Source of the DNA: Coriaria nepalensis | Lineage: Eukaryota > Streptophyta > Magnoliopsida > Cucurbitales > Coriariaceae | Direction of reading: 5' to 3' | Assembly (NCBI GenBank): GCA_027186245.1 | Contig: CP114483.1 | Coordinates: 5,714,001 to 5,778,000, forward strand | Length of the DNA: 64,000 nt | Shown: one piece after another, positions 10,390 to 22,210 of the stretch | Numbering within the stretch: the stretch's first letter is position 1 | How the letters are laid out: every line of letters begins with the position of its first letter | The notes under the pieces: generated by a model | The model's database searches: none | Seen by the model: the letters and a program-made list of their open reading frames with translations, nothing else | What the model was told of the DNA's origin: nothing | Program-made: the position numbers and the translations under genes

Positions 10390-11640
10390 ATGAGAATATC
10401 TTTCCCGAAGAAACACCACTTAGTCTACCTTCAATTTGAGGAATTGAGCATCAAATTGATTATGTGCCCGGTGCGACCATTCCAAACTAACCAGCTTATA
10501 GAAGTAATATGGAGCAGACCAAGGAACTGCGAAGACAAGTTGGAGAGTTGCTCGAAAAGGGGTATGTTAGAGAAAGCATAAGCCCATGTGTGATTCCTGT
10601 TTTTTTGGTTCCTAAAAAGGATGGGACTTGGAGGATATGCGTTGATTGTCGAGCCATCAACAATATTATGGTAAAGTATCGTCATCAAGTTCCTTGATTA
10701 GATGATATGCTTGATGAATTGCATGGTTCTAGTTCTAAGATTGATTTGAAAAGTGGATATCATCAAATTAGAATGAAAGAAGGGGATGAATGGAAAACAG
10801 CCTTTAAAAAAACATATTGTTTATATGAATGGTTAGTTATGCCTTTTGGTTTGACTAATGCACCTAGCACTTTTATGAGACTTAATGAATCATGTTTTGC
10901 ATGCATTTATAGGTAAATTTGTTGTTATCTATTTTGATGATATACTCATTTATAGAAAAAACTTTGATAATCATGTAGTACATTAAAAATCTGTTTTAGA
11001 TGTATGTAGGAAGAAAAGGTTATTTGCTAACACTAAGAAATGTACTTTTTACACCGATAAGCTTGTATTTATGGGATTTGCTATTAGTGCTCAGGGTATA
11101 CAAGTTGATGAGGAAAAGGTACATTCAATCCGAGATTGGCCGAGTCTAAGGAGTGTAGGAAATGTCCGAAGGTTTCATGGACTTGCTAGCTTTTACTGAC
11201 TGTTTGTAAAAGATTTCAGTACTTTGGCCGCGCCACTTACGAAAATGATCAAGAAGAATGCTGGATTTAGATGGGGAGAAGAACAAGAGAAGGCGTTCCA
11301 GCTAATCAAAGAGAAGCTAACAAATGCTCTCTTATTGTCTTTACCTAATTTTTCTAAGACTTTTGAAATTGAATGTGATGCTTCTAGGATTGGTAGAGGT
11401 GCAGTTCTTATACAGGAAGGGAGACTGGTTGCATATTTTAGTAAAAAATTAAACGGAGTAGTTTTAAACTATCCAATTTATGACAAGGAGTTGTATGCAT
11501 TGGTTCGAGCTTTGGAGATATGGCAGCACTACCTATGGCCTTAGGAGTTTGTAGTTCATACTATTCTTGAGTCCTTGAAACACTTAAAGGGCCAACATAA
11601 GCTGAACAAATGACATGCTCATTGGATGGAGTTCATTGAA
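10390..11640 (+). pseudogene. Ty3/gypsy reverse transcriptase and RNase H
   Basis: Colinear with gypsy RT-RNase H: GIEHQID near 10440; KELRRQVGELLEKGYVRESI; VLVPKKDGTWR-like core; [50 protein letters not shown]; the polymerase active site YFDD at ~10930-10941 (aspartates kept); RNase H with [20 protein letters not shown] and [20 protein letters not shown]. Lesions: stop after RHQVP (10696), a frameshift before NHVLHAFIG, stops near 10985, 11197 and 11543, and a 6-base deletion relative to the sister copy at 49.4 kb (SSSKID versus SSVFSNID). It copies element RNA into DNA; catalysis is lost here by truncation of the frame, not by active-site change. Confidence 0.9.
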
Positions 11641-12186
11641 ACATTTCCATATGTCATTCGTTAGAAAGAAGGTAAGGAAAATGTTGTTGAAGATGCACTT
11701 TCCCGAAGGTACAACCTTATCTCAACTCTTGATGCTAAATTGCTTAGTTTTGAACAAATCAAAGAGTTATATGCATTATGACCATGATTTTAGTGTTAAG
11801 TATCATTCTTGTGTGAAATATGCTAGTGGTAAGTATTTTAGGCATGACGGATTTATGTTTCGAGAGAATAAGTTATGCGTGCCTAATTGCTCTTTGAGAG
11901 ATATATTAATAAGGGAATCCCATGGTGGAGGGTTAATGGGGCATTTTGGAGTTGTTAAGACTTTAGTAGTTTTGCAAGAACACTTCTATTGGCCATATAT
12001 GAAACGAGATGTTGAGAGATTTTGTGGTAGGTGTGTCACTTGTAGACAAGCTAAATCAAGAGTGAATTCCCATGGTTTATACGCTTCGTTGCTAATTTCT
12101 AATGAACCTTGGACTGATATTTCGATGGATTTTGTTTTACGTTTACCTAGGTCTAAGAGAGTAAGAGATTCGGTATTTGTGGCGTG
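11641..12186 (+). pseudogene. Ty3/gypsy integrase, N-terminal part, cut off
   Basis: A frame open from 11615 covers the end of RNase H in a shifted frame, then GKYFRHDGFMFRENKLCVP and GGGLMGHFGVVKT. The H2C2 zinc domain is present with CGRCVTCRQAKSRV, and the start of the catalytic core with WTDISMDFVLRLPRSKR (first catalytic aspartate in SMDF). Coding similarity to integrase ends at ~12186, where minus-strand LINE sequence starts. The remaining D and E of the catalytic triad and the C-terminal domain are missing. The matching downstream half was not found beyond the LINE, so this is a truncation junction rather than a clean insertion. Confidence 0.85.
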
Positions 12187-13965
12187 GAATCGAACCTTTG
12201 CCCCAAATAAATTTAGACCGAAAAACCGAATTGCCCCTCGTCTGAAACTAATGCCTAGCCCTAGAAATGGTGAAACCATTTTGTGAATGCCTCCAAGAGA
12301 AAAAATCGGCCTTTTCGCTAGAAGGGTCAAGAGTAGAGGGTATGCACTCTTGAACTTCCCACCATGCAATAGAAGGAGGAGTAGGAAAATTCCAAGAGTT
12401 ATCCATAATAATACCACTCACTTTAAGATTTTTGCTAAGACCGGAAGAAACAATAGTATGATCACCCATTAATGTGCTAATAATCTCATCCGGAATCCAC
12501 GGCTCATACTAAATGGAGGTGGATCTACCATCACCAATATTCCAAAAGAAAGAGGACCTAGCCATATCTCTGACCTTAAGGATTTTCCGCCAAGCCCACA
12601 TATATACTCTAGGAATAGGACAAGTCCAAAAAAACTTGTTTCTCAAGAGATGGGAATGGACCCAAGCCGACCAAATAGAGGTAGAAAGGTAAAAAGATTT
12701 CATTTATGCTTCATCTGAGCAATTTTATTCCATTTTCTAAGATTCTTGATGCCAAGGCCCCCCTTCATCCCTAGGAAGAGAAACCATTTCCCAAGTAACT
12801 TTTGTACCACCAACAGAGGAGATATGACCTTTCCAAAGAAATTCTATCAAAAGCCGGTCAATCTCCATAATGATCTTTGAAGGAATAATAGAGAGAGGCC
12901 CAATACATTTGAATCGAGGAAAGTGTAGAATTAATGAGTTGGAGCCTTCCTGTATAAGAGAGAAATTTTGAGGCCCAACTCTTAATTCTAGAAGCCATCC
13001 TATCCAAAAGCGGTTTGCAATTCACATAAGAGAGGGTGGTAGAAGATAGAGGAATACCTAAGTACTTTATAGGAAGGGATCCCACTAAGAAGCCAAGAAT
13101 GGAGATAATCTTCGATTTGATGGAATCCGGAACATTCCCAAAGAAGATGTTGCTTTTAGAAAAAATTGGAGTCAGAGTAAAAAGGGAAGAAAACCTCAGT
13201 AAGGTGTCTCGTATAGTAGTGGCCGAATTAAAGTCTCCCCTAGAGAAGATCATAAGGTCATCTACAAAGCAAAGATGAGTAATACCTTCCTTGTTACACT
13301 TTGAGTGGAAACCAAAACAGTTATCATTCTTCATATTGTTGAGAAGGCCCAAACAAACTTCCATACAAAGGACAAAAAGATAAGGCAAAATAGGTTCTCC
13401 TTGTTGTAACTAACCCTCTAGAACTTCCAAAAAACCCTATAAATTCTCCATTAAGTGAAACCGAGAAGGATGCTGTGGAAATACAATCCATAACCCAAAT
13501 AATAAAAATACGAGGCAAGTTCATATTTACGAGAACCTCCTCTAAGAAATCCCATCTAACCTGTCATAAGCTTTCATAAGATAAATCTTGAACGCGCAAT
13601 TTAGAGTACCTCTTCTAAGATGGTAACCATTAAGAAGCTCTTGGGAATGGAGGATGTTATCTCACTTATTCTTCTTCCCTGAATAAAATCGAACTGGCTA
13701 TGGCTAACCAATTTATCAATCACCGTGGAAAGCCTTTTACTTAAAATCTTGGTTATGCACTTGTAGATAGTGTTGCAACAAGAGATTAGTCTAAAATCCA
13801 AGAGAGAAGAAGGAGCACTAACATTAAGGATAAGAGAGATGGCACTAGAATTGACCTCCTTGAGAAGAATCCCACTTAACTACTTCCTTAACTCCTTATT
13901 ATCTTCCATCAAACTTGAAATCTACATCTGCAAACCTGCAACAACTTCTAGTGCCTTGAGCTAGC
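12187..13965 (-). pseudogene. LINE (L1-type) ORF2 reverse transcriptase, fragment
   Basis: Minus strand, 5'-truncated. From ~13800 it shows RT block LISCCNTIYKCITKILSKRL and SQFDFIQGRRIS. From 13388 down to 12858, a 176-codon frame includes the catalytic CFVDDLMIFSRGD (13236-13277, both aspartates kept) and NIFFGNV, LGFLVGSLPIKYLGIPLSS, DRMASRIKSWASKFLS. After that come GGLGIKNLRKWNKIAQ, then the zinc-binding C-terminal region with FSWRHSQNGFTISRA. The endonuclease domain is absent and there is no poly(A), so both ends are truncated. Frameshifts and stops separate the blocks. The enzyme would prime reverse transcription at a nick in the target. Confidence 0.85.
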
Positions 13966-16661
13966 CTCTAGTGGCGGTCCCTTTAATGTTGGAAGAATGT
14001 CAGTCAGAACATACTTTACTACTGTAACTTCACTTCATTCATTTCCCCAGCATCACCTTCTTCTACCAACTTAACCATTTTTTCTTGCCGCATATGCACA
14101 TTATGTCATCCTGATTAGCTACCATATCAACAGACATACCAATTGGTCCACAAATTAACTATCTCATCATCAATTTCAGTTTCCATTACCTAAGCAACTA
14201 CTACTACACTATATATAGTGAGGCACCTGTAACCGAACTAAAATTAAATAATCACATGATAATACTTACATAAGCATGCTTGTATTTGTCACTTGTCCAG
14301 AGTCCAGTATTAACACGTGTATGCATTGACTTGAAAGCATCTAGTAGTTTGTTAAAACTAAAAAATGCATCAAGAAATGATCTTGATCCCCCTTTGCACT
14401 GTGTTTTCTTTACCCTCCTTCCAATCTCCATGATTCAATATCGCTTTACAATATTATAAACAATCAACTATTCAGTGTAAATAATATAAATCTAATTATA
14501 ACTACTTATAATCGTTTAAGTTAGTTGAAAACTGATACCTTCCATTCCTTGTTAGTAAATTGAGTTGCAAGCTTTTGTCAATGCATGTGGGATATATGGA
14601 GGTTTAAATTTCAAAGCCGCCTCCAATTTAACTATTTGCCTTCTCGTCAAACCACTTCCTCTTTAATGCATAAAAAGTATTCTTCGCCATGATTTTGAAC
14701 ATGTAGGCGATTGTTGGCCGGTTTTTTTTGGGATCATTAACAAGCAAAAAATTGGACTCCAAAAGATTAAATATAATATGTTAGAACTAACAAATAAATG
14801 CATACAATATTTAAACATTAAGGTTTCCAAAAAAAAAATTTAAACATTAAAAAGTCCTCGTAAAATTTACTTACACGGATTCTAATTATACAACTCTGTG
14901 CTTCTTTTCTCCTCTAGCCAATTTGCAAAATCATTAGTGCACAAAGGTGCTTTGTTCTTAAATAGGTGCCTCGTTGGAGTCTTCAACAACCTTCCGAATG
15001 AAACTCTAGCAGGAACTTAAGACTTTATTGCATTCATATTTGCCTTGTTGATTCTAATGGGTACAACACTTCCCCTGTACTTTGCTCTCACATCAAAGAA
15101 TCTTTTACTGAGTCCCAACCCCCTGACACTTCATGGAGGTTGGAGACACTGTTATGAAAGACAAATCAAATTAAATTAAAGTATAATGTTCATTTATACT
15201 TAACCTAGAAAAAAAAACCATTTTAGCAATGACTTACCAAGTGGAGTATGTGCTGCTTCAATGGTCGCTGCTATAAGGGTAGCTACTGCTTTCTTTCAAC
15301 AAATTGAGCTTACAGTTTTTTTTCTTCTAAGTTCGTTTGGCCCCATTTCGAATAGAACCTACTTCATATTTATCCACCATAGATTTTTTCTCAATCAGAG
15401 TAGCAACAAATGCCTGAGACGACTTCTGTATCATAATCTTTTATGCCTACGCCTTGTTTTTTCCAACCACCTTTTGGACATGGCTGAGAATTCTTTCCTC
15501 CACTTGCAGGACATTAACAATTGTGGCATTGGTTCATCCTCGTCATTCATTGCAGCAACTTCCTTACTTGGCTGACCGCCAATCTTAGTTGTTTAAGTTC
15601 CTTTCTATGGCCATCTGAACTGTCTGCATCCTCGCTATGCTCTTCCAACTGTTTGTCATGTTCAATAACTTCAATCATCTCCCCCTTCTTCCTTTTTATC
15701 ATATTATCCTATCCTTTCATGTTTAACACTCTTCAAACTCAAACATGGTTCAACATATAACATGGCATCACAAAACAGAAAAATAATAACAATTATTTAA
15801 ATCCCAAATTACAATATCAGACATAAACAAAAATATAAGAATGTAACAATCATTGTTATATACCTTGCAAACTTGAATCTGAAATAATAGTCCATCCATT
15901 TGGACGAGTTGTTGATGGTGTCGGTTTTGGCTGGTTTGTTACGGGTTGTGCCTTAGCAGGTACTTCATCCTTCTCAACGTCGTCATATCGCAACCCAAAT
16001 AACTACTGACTTCTGCTACTTGCTTTCTTGGCCATTTCAAGAATCTTCTGTGCCAAATTGGTGTCTCCTGCATGCATGATCACAGTAAATAGACACAATG
16101 AATAATATAAATTACTTAAATGACTTAGCCGAAAATGTAATAAAAATATAAATAAAATAGTAAATGCAATATAACATTACATCACCTTTCTTTACCAATC
16201 GAAGGTCAACATGCATCTCATCAGGCAACTCACTATAGAATCTCATAACTTTATATGAAGTTTCACGCAAAACTTCAGATGACTTATTCTTTGTAGATTC
16301 TTTTGCCTCTTTGTTTAGGTTGAAGGACCTCCATTCGGTCCACAATTCGGCTCTTCATCATGAATATTAAGCCACTCCTTCCCACTACAGAGAGTCTTTG
16401 TGTATGATGATTGCATTACAAAAAAGATAAACAAAGATTGTTACCAAACAGATAAATACAAATTTTAAGTCATTAAATTTTAGTCATAAATTAACCCCAT
16501 ACCCGTCACAGCAAGTTAGTCAATGGGGCTATCACCTTCATTAGCAGGACTGTGGGTAGATGACTTTGTAACCTCGAGCAACTTTTCCCCTTTCTTTTTA
16601 ACATTTTACCACCTTTCTTTCCTACACCCTCAACCTTGATGGGCCATCCTTGAGGAGCCAT
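13966..16661 (-). pseudogene. En/Spm (CACTA)-type Ptta-like transposon protein gene with introns
   Basis: Minus strand. A plausible start ATG at 16661 reads MAPQGWPIKVEGVGKKGGK. Exon at ~16350-16195 (SSEVLRETSYKVMRFYSEL) runs to a GT donor near 16190. An acceptor ATGCATGCAG precedes an exon at ~16075-15868 (GDTNLAQKILEMAKKASSR), which ends in a TTGCAAG|GTATAT donor. Further down: KWRKEFSAMSKRWLEK (~15500), VPARVSFGRLLKTPTRHLF (~15000), a NDPKKNRPTIAYMFKIMAK block (~14740-14680), and GSRSFLDAFFSFNKLLDAF with an MHTRVNTGLWTSDKYKHAY-like end in mixed frames (~14440-14280). A GTAAGT donor follows at ~14275 and a TTACAG acceptor at ~14226. The last blocks fit the plant transposase (Ptta/En/Spm) domain. 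Stops interrupt it. No CACTA terminal repeats were found, so the element type rests on the protein only. Confidence 0.55.
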
Positions 16662-17579
16662 TAATCTAAGAATGAAGCAGACAAATTAAAATATCAAAAT
16701 GATTAGTTAAAACATTAAAAAAATTATAATGCCTCATTAAAATCTAAAACTACCCAAGTATGATAGTTTCAACAACACTACTTTCAAAAATACAATCATA
16801 ATACAAAAAGCAAATGTTAAGATCAACAAACTTCAAGTAACCAGTTTTTTAAAGCATTTAATATTTACGAACAAATAGTAAGAATAGAGTAATAAACAAC
16901 AAACTTCATCATCCAACAAATTCGTACGTCGAATAAAACAAAAAAACATGAAACCCATTATTTTCTATGTAGAAAACCCATAAATCTCAAACAAACAATA
17001 AATGACAACAACAAATTTTGTCACACTACACCTTCGATCTTTCTTCATGTGACAGAAAAATAGAGAGATGCGTAGAGTCACTAAATAGTAACAAAATGCA
17101 TTTTTGCAAAAGCTATTGACTATGAAACACGAACGTAAAATAATCTATAAGAGAATCAAACTACATGCAAAGAAGTTATAATACATACGTTTTCCTTCAA
17201 GTTAGAGCTTGGTCTGACAAATTTTGGGTTCACAGCATAGCGCTTCTAAAGATATCACTTCATCGGCGATAGGTGGTGAAAGATGTGTTGACGTCCATAG
17301 GTGGTGTGATGTCTATTATTAATGGTAGAGATAGTTTGTAGATCATACGATTTTGGGTCTCAGAAAATAGAGAGAAGGGCAAAATTGAATTTTAGAGTTC
17401 AGGGTTTGCTTAATCCAAGTAGGGACGTAAATGGTTATCATTCATTTTCTAACATTTCATTTTTATTTTTATTTTCTTTTTAATCTCAAGTCTGATTAGG
17501 TGCACATGTGTATTATTTATAATTTTTTTAACAAATATAGTTTGTGAATCATACGACTCACAAAAACCTATGCCCAAAC
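16662..17579. other. Non-coding stretch, possible 5' flank of the En/Spm-like gene
   Basis: No coding signal. A direct repeat of ~22 bases (ATAGTTTGT..ATCATACGA) occurs at ~17331 and ~17538, ~206 bases apart. The gypsy integrase begins immediately to the right. I see no terminal inverted repeat that would close the En/Spm-like element. Confidence 0.4.
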
Positions 17580-18420
17580 ATGTTTAATGAGCGTGACTTT
17601 TAATTTTTCCCTTTTCATAGTAGCGTTTCACCCTCCTCTTAAGTGGTTTCTCCTTAGTCCTGGCATCTTCCCTGTTCTCCTGAAGTAAATTGAGGGCTTC
17701 ACTTAATTCCCGAGAATTCTCCTCCTCAATAATGAGCAACCTTCTAGTAGTTAGCAAACTGACCTCCTTTAGCATTATGGCTTCAAACCCATAAGTGATG
17801 CTGAAGGAGGTCTCCCCTATCACTAATTAAGAAGTTGTCGTATTTGCCTAAAGGGTGAAGGGTAGCTCCCCTACCCAAGTAAGTCTCTATATACCCTTCA
17901 AGCTTCTTCTTTAGCAACTTCTTTATTACTTTATATCGCCTGAGGTTGAGCGGGAGATGATCTTAGGTGCCTAATCTTCAAATGCCCATTATCTATGATC
18001 AGAGTTTTAGGGACACCAAATCTGCAGAGGAGACCTCTTTAGATGAACCTAGTGGTTGCTGCTTTAGTGATCCTAGCTAAGGGCTCAACTTATGTTCATT
18101 TGGTGAAGTAGTCTAATCCCACAATGGCATACTTCTTCTTTTTAGGAGACTGGGTCAAGGGATCGATGATGTCCTTTCCCCACTTAGAGAAAGGCCAGGG
18201 GCTAGTGATGGACATCAGTGGCATGGAAGGTTTCCTTAGGATATTAGCGTGTATTAGGCAATCATGGCAGCGACTGCTATAATGTTCAATATTCTTCCTC
18301 ATTGTGAGCTACTAATACCCTTGCCATAACAAATTTTATACCGTGTCTATTCACCGGAGTGACTTCCACACATCCCATTATGCATCTCCCTCAACTAGAG
18401 CTTAACCTCATCCTTGACTA
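17580..18420 (-). pseudogene. Tat-like Ty3/gypsy integrase
   Basis: Minus strand, end of the pol polyprotein. From ~18302: MRKNIEHYSSRCHDCLIHAN (zinc domain, CxxC kept), SPWPFSKWGKDIIDPL (first catalytic aspartate), YAIVGLDYFTKW, IIDNG (second aspartate), then after frameshifts ITYGFEAIML and a leucine- and glutamate-rich helix, KRRVKRYYEKGKIKSHAH, ending at TAA near 17584. The DYFTKW and TYGFEA words are typical of the Tat lineage. The region around the catalytic glutamate (17830-17960) is scrambled by stops. Downstream of the stop I see neither a polypurine tract nor the expected 3' LTR. Confidence 0.85.
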
Positions 18421-19413
18421 CACATCTCATATTAGGACCCAAAAACCCTCTATAGTACGACATGTCTCCGCCCGAGCCCTGATCCTTTTTGCTTCCGTCT
18501 TGTCTTATGGGAGTTAGCTTCAGTCAAATAGTTTCTAATTGCTTCCATCCACCCCCCTTCTTCTAAAACCAAGATTGTCATTTCCCCTTTTATGCTTGGC
18601 ACATCTATGAACCTCTTCAAACCGCCCTTGGGTAATGAGGTCTAAGGAGAGGTGATCAATCTAGCCACAACATCAGCCTCGATGTTATCCTCCCATGGGG
18701 TGTGCAGTATCTAATATCGTAGGAATCTCTTTAGTAGTACCATTGATTCCTTCTAGGAGGATTTCATCCTATCAGGCTTGGCTTCAAAGTCTTCATATAG
18801 TTACGAAACCTTTACCTGGGAGTCACTTTTGATACTGATCCTTTCAACCCTTACTTTTCCTATTTGTCATAGACCTACGAATAGTACTTCATACAGGAAG
18901 AGTCCAAGATGGAGGGCTCAACTTGGCTAATCCTGACAATAAATTTTCTTCATTCGAGACTTATTCCCAGATGTCTATTCCTTCTTCTACAAATTCATAG
19001 ATGAAATATGCAAAGGCTAGACACTTGATGGCCATATAGACGTAGAACCTACTCGTAGGGGAGGTTGATGAGTACTGTTTATCAGGGGTGCTTGGAAATA
19101 TGGATGTAACTTCCTTGACACTACCACTAGAGCAAATTTGGCCTTATCAGCATTATGATATCCACTCTTTGGTCCACTCAATACTTTGTAGGTGTAATAA
19201 ATGAGTGTCTAGCTTCCCTCCTCCTTCAGCAAGACTGAACTGACAGTTGTTGTGATGATAGCTATGTAGAGGTTAAACACCTACCCCAGTTTTGGTTTGC
19301 TCAGCCTAGGGACTAAGGTTATGTACCTCTTCAACTCCTCAAAGGCTTTGTCGCATTCTTCTTTCTATCCTTGTTTGCTTTAACTCTTTAAAGACCTTCA
19401 GAAATATAGACAT
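18421..19413 (-). pseudogene. Tat-like gypsy RNase H and connection region, 3' part of the split gene
   Basis: Minus strand. Starting next to the solo LTR: FKELK, then in another frame ECDKAFEELKRYITLVPRLS (the RT thumb/connection just before RNase H), then a degenerate RNase H around 19250-18700 with KVRVERISIKSDSQVKVS (S-D-S-Q motif) and NIEADVVARL (the D..A..LA end of an additional RNase H). A second RNase H copy is a hallmark of the Tat lineage; I can see one such domain here, not two. Many stops. Confidence 0.7.
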
Positions 19414-21380
19414 TGAAATTGTATGCTCGTCAAGCTAATTGGACCTTAGCTCGATGGGGCAAATAATATATGTGAGATTATCTTTATGCAGATATTAGTA
19501 AGATGACAAATATTATTTATTATCATTAGTCAAAGTCAATTTTTTTTATCATGTTTATTAATATTGATGGAATTAATATCTTATGTTTAATGAAAACATA
19601 TCATGATAAAGTCATGTGTCTTAAATTATGCACTTGAAGCCATGATAGAGATCATGCTTATTGAGACTTAATTAGCTTAAAGCTTTAGATACAAATTGTT
19701 CATTGTCATAGGATCATCGAGCATAGACATTGATGATCCGGATAAACAATCACAAAGTTCATTACCACAAATTTTTAGGATGGTTGTTCTCATGACCATT
19801 GATGTTAGTGGAACATGTTGATGATTATCTAAGTGCTTAGTGGAGATTTAGTTAACTAAATGTGATAATTAGATAGTTCCCAATGGTGAAAGATCGAAAC
19901 TATTAATGGAGAATTGTCTAGTGACTATATTACTTATGATCCTTCTGAGACCACCATGGTATCTTTTGTGTCAAATCTATATTACTTTGAAATCATGGTA
20001 TCCATCATTTCCATATTTGAAAATAAGTCCAATGAACTATATGAAATCTTTGCAAAGTAGTATGGTATGAAAGGAGTTTCTGTAAATCTATTATTGATGT
20101 TCATTAAAGATATAACGGTTCATATAATTTATCTATTAGGGTTTAACAATCAAACCATGCCCTAGGACAAATTGCGATATTAGCAAGATGGAAGCATTAT
20201 TTACTAGAGTCATGACATGTTCTTATGGAAGATAATAACTTCACATCTTTTGGGTAGTCTTGACACTTTGCAAGAAGTCAATCTAGACTTGGAGGGTTAG
20301 GTTATTTAATCATGAGATGATTGAACTAACCATTTAATTTAAAAGGGATTTTAAATTAAATGAATTAATTATGAATTAACTAAAATCATAAAATGCTATG
20401 AGATCCTCCTACCAGCGTGATGTATAACCTTATCAGTCACACACACTAAGATTCAATAGTAACTCAATCTAGATTCATCAGAGGAAAAGAAAAAAATGGA
20501 CCATATTGGTTTTAGTGGTACAATCATGATTTGACTTATAGTCATACAATAAGTCAAATGATGAATTATTAATTTATTAAATCTAATATCATGCAGCTAT
20601 GCTAGCTCTACCAAGTGTGACATGAATTTAATTATAAATTAATAAATTACATTGGAATTTATTTGATTATAAAATGTTCTTAGGGTCTATAGTTAACAAA
20701 TGGACAATAATGGGATAATGGGTTGAACTGTTAATTGGATTTTCGTAGGCTAAATTAATCAAATGGTTGATTAAAGCACATAGGCTATGAACCCATGATG
20801 TGGCTGGCTATAGGATGGAGTTTAACCCATTGTTCACTTAATTAGATTAAGTGAATCTTTGAGTAGGTTAAGAAGTAATCGGGTCAAAGAAGCATGTTAA
20901 TCAGGTAAACTAAAACCTAATGGAGCTGCATTATAACCCATTAGGGCTCGCCGAAAATTAGATATTACCTCTCCTCTCCTCTTGATCGAAACACTAGAGA
21001 GTGATACACTATATTTGTCATCCCTTCTCCCTAAGCCTTTCAATTAATGCATTGAATCTTAAGGTAGAAAATAAATTAAGTGATAGATTGTGTGGAATAC
21101 AATTAGAGGATGAACATGTGGGTGTCTATTAACATCAATTCTGATTGCAAAGGGAAGTATAAGGGTATTCATTCATCTCATTTCGCTCATCAAGATTGGT
21201 AATAATTTCTAATCTTGTATTTCATTTGATGGGACGTTACAATGCTTTCTATTAAATTTATATTTCTGAGATATATGTTTGTTGTATGATTGTTCTTAGG
21301 TTGGATTTATGTTCTAATAGGATTCGATCTTAATAATTTTAATTTTCCATATCCGTTGTGTGTATATATAAATCCTTACA
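19414..21380 (+). mobile_element. Solo copia LTR (type I), 1967 bp, inserted in gypsy pol
   Basis: Begins TGAAATTGTATGCTCGTCAA and ends AAATCCTTACA (TG...CA). Flanks are 19409-19413 GACAT and 21381-21385 AGCAT, a 5-bp target-site duplication now matching at 3 of 5. On the minus strand the host gypsy RT reads up to KCL on one side and resumes with KVFKELK on the other, so the LTR splits one gene. There is no internal region, so it is a solo LTR left by recombination between the two LTRs of one element. Its sequence is homologous to the LTRs at 30876, 53960 and 56327. Confidence 0.9.
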
Positions 21381-22210
21381 AGCATTTGTTTGCTGAACGA
21401 CTCATGAATCGGTTCCACGCATCGATTCTTCCTATTGGCACTTTAATATCCTCATTAGTATGATGTGTTGTCACAATAAGAATAGCATGTACCTTCTCAA
21501 GATTCGCCTCTATCCTTCGGTAATATACTATATTACCTAAGAACTTGTCTAAGTTGACCCACCTCAAAGGTGCACCTCATGGTGTTGAGCTTCATCCCAA
21601 ATTTCTTCATTACATCGAAGGCCTCCTCCAGGTGGTCATTGTGGTTCCTCTTCAACACACTTTTCATGAGAATTTCATCCACATACTTCTCCATCATTTT
21701 TCCCAATTGGTCTTTGAACATTCCATTAACTAGTCTTTGGAATGTCACTCCAATATTCTTTAGGCCAAATAACATAATCTTATAGCAATACAAACCTTTA
21801 TTTGTGAGGAAGTCTTTTCTTGATCCTCATACCACACCCGTACTTGGTGGTAGCCTAAAAATATGCATCTATAAAGTTGAAAAGCTTGTGTCTAGCTGTC
21901 GCGTCCACCATCAAATTGATGTTGGACAATGGATAGCTACCCTTGAGAGAAGCATCATTCATTTTCTCAAGAATCTATGCATAGGCATCACTTTTTCTCC
22001 TACTTTACAAACCATGACTATGTTGGACAACCATTTAGGGTACTTAACTTCCCTTATATCTATTATGGAAAACAACATCTTTACTTCTTCAGCTGCAACT
22101 CGATTCGTCTCTTCATTGAACTTACTTCTCCTCTACTTGGCCTATTGAGCCCTTAGCTTCAACTCCAACTAATGCACGATTACATCATATTGATCCCATT
22201 AGCTAGGACG
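21381..22210 (-). pseudogene. Tat-like gypsy reverse transcriptase, 5' part of the split gene
   Basis: Minus strand. From ~22110: YPKWLSNIVMVCKVGEKV; then in shifted frames the finger region; GLYCYKIMLFGLKNIGVTFQ (21793-21720); the active site KYVDEILMKS at ~21662-21690; then DHLEEAFDVMKKFGMKLN; then RRIEANLEKVHAILIV and RIDAWNRFMSRSANKC up to the LTR at 21380. The active site of this family is YVDD; here the second aspartate is glutamate, which would block polymerisation on its own. Also several frameshifts. Colinear with the pieces on either side. Confidence 0.9.

Noticed and set aside
10390..11640. Integrated pararetrovirus (caulimovirid) sequence
   Set aside because: RT order and text fit Ty3/gypsy elements with gag upstream and integrase downstream; no movement protein or coat-type zinc finger set is seen.
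12248..12472. Plus and minus small frames near the gypsy-LINE junction as separate genes
   Set aside because: They are the LINE C-terminal region in its frames and the antisense of it.
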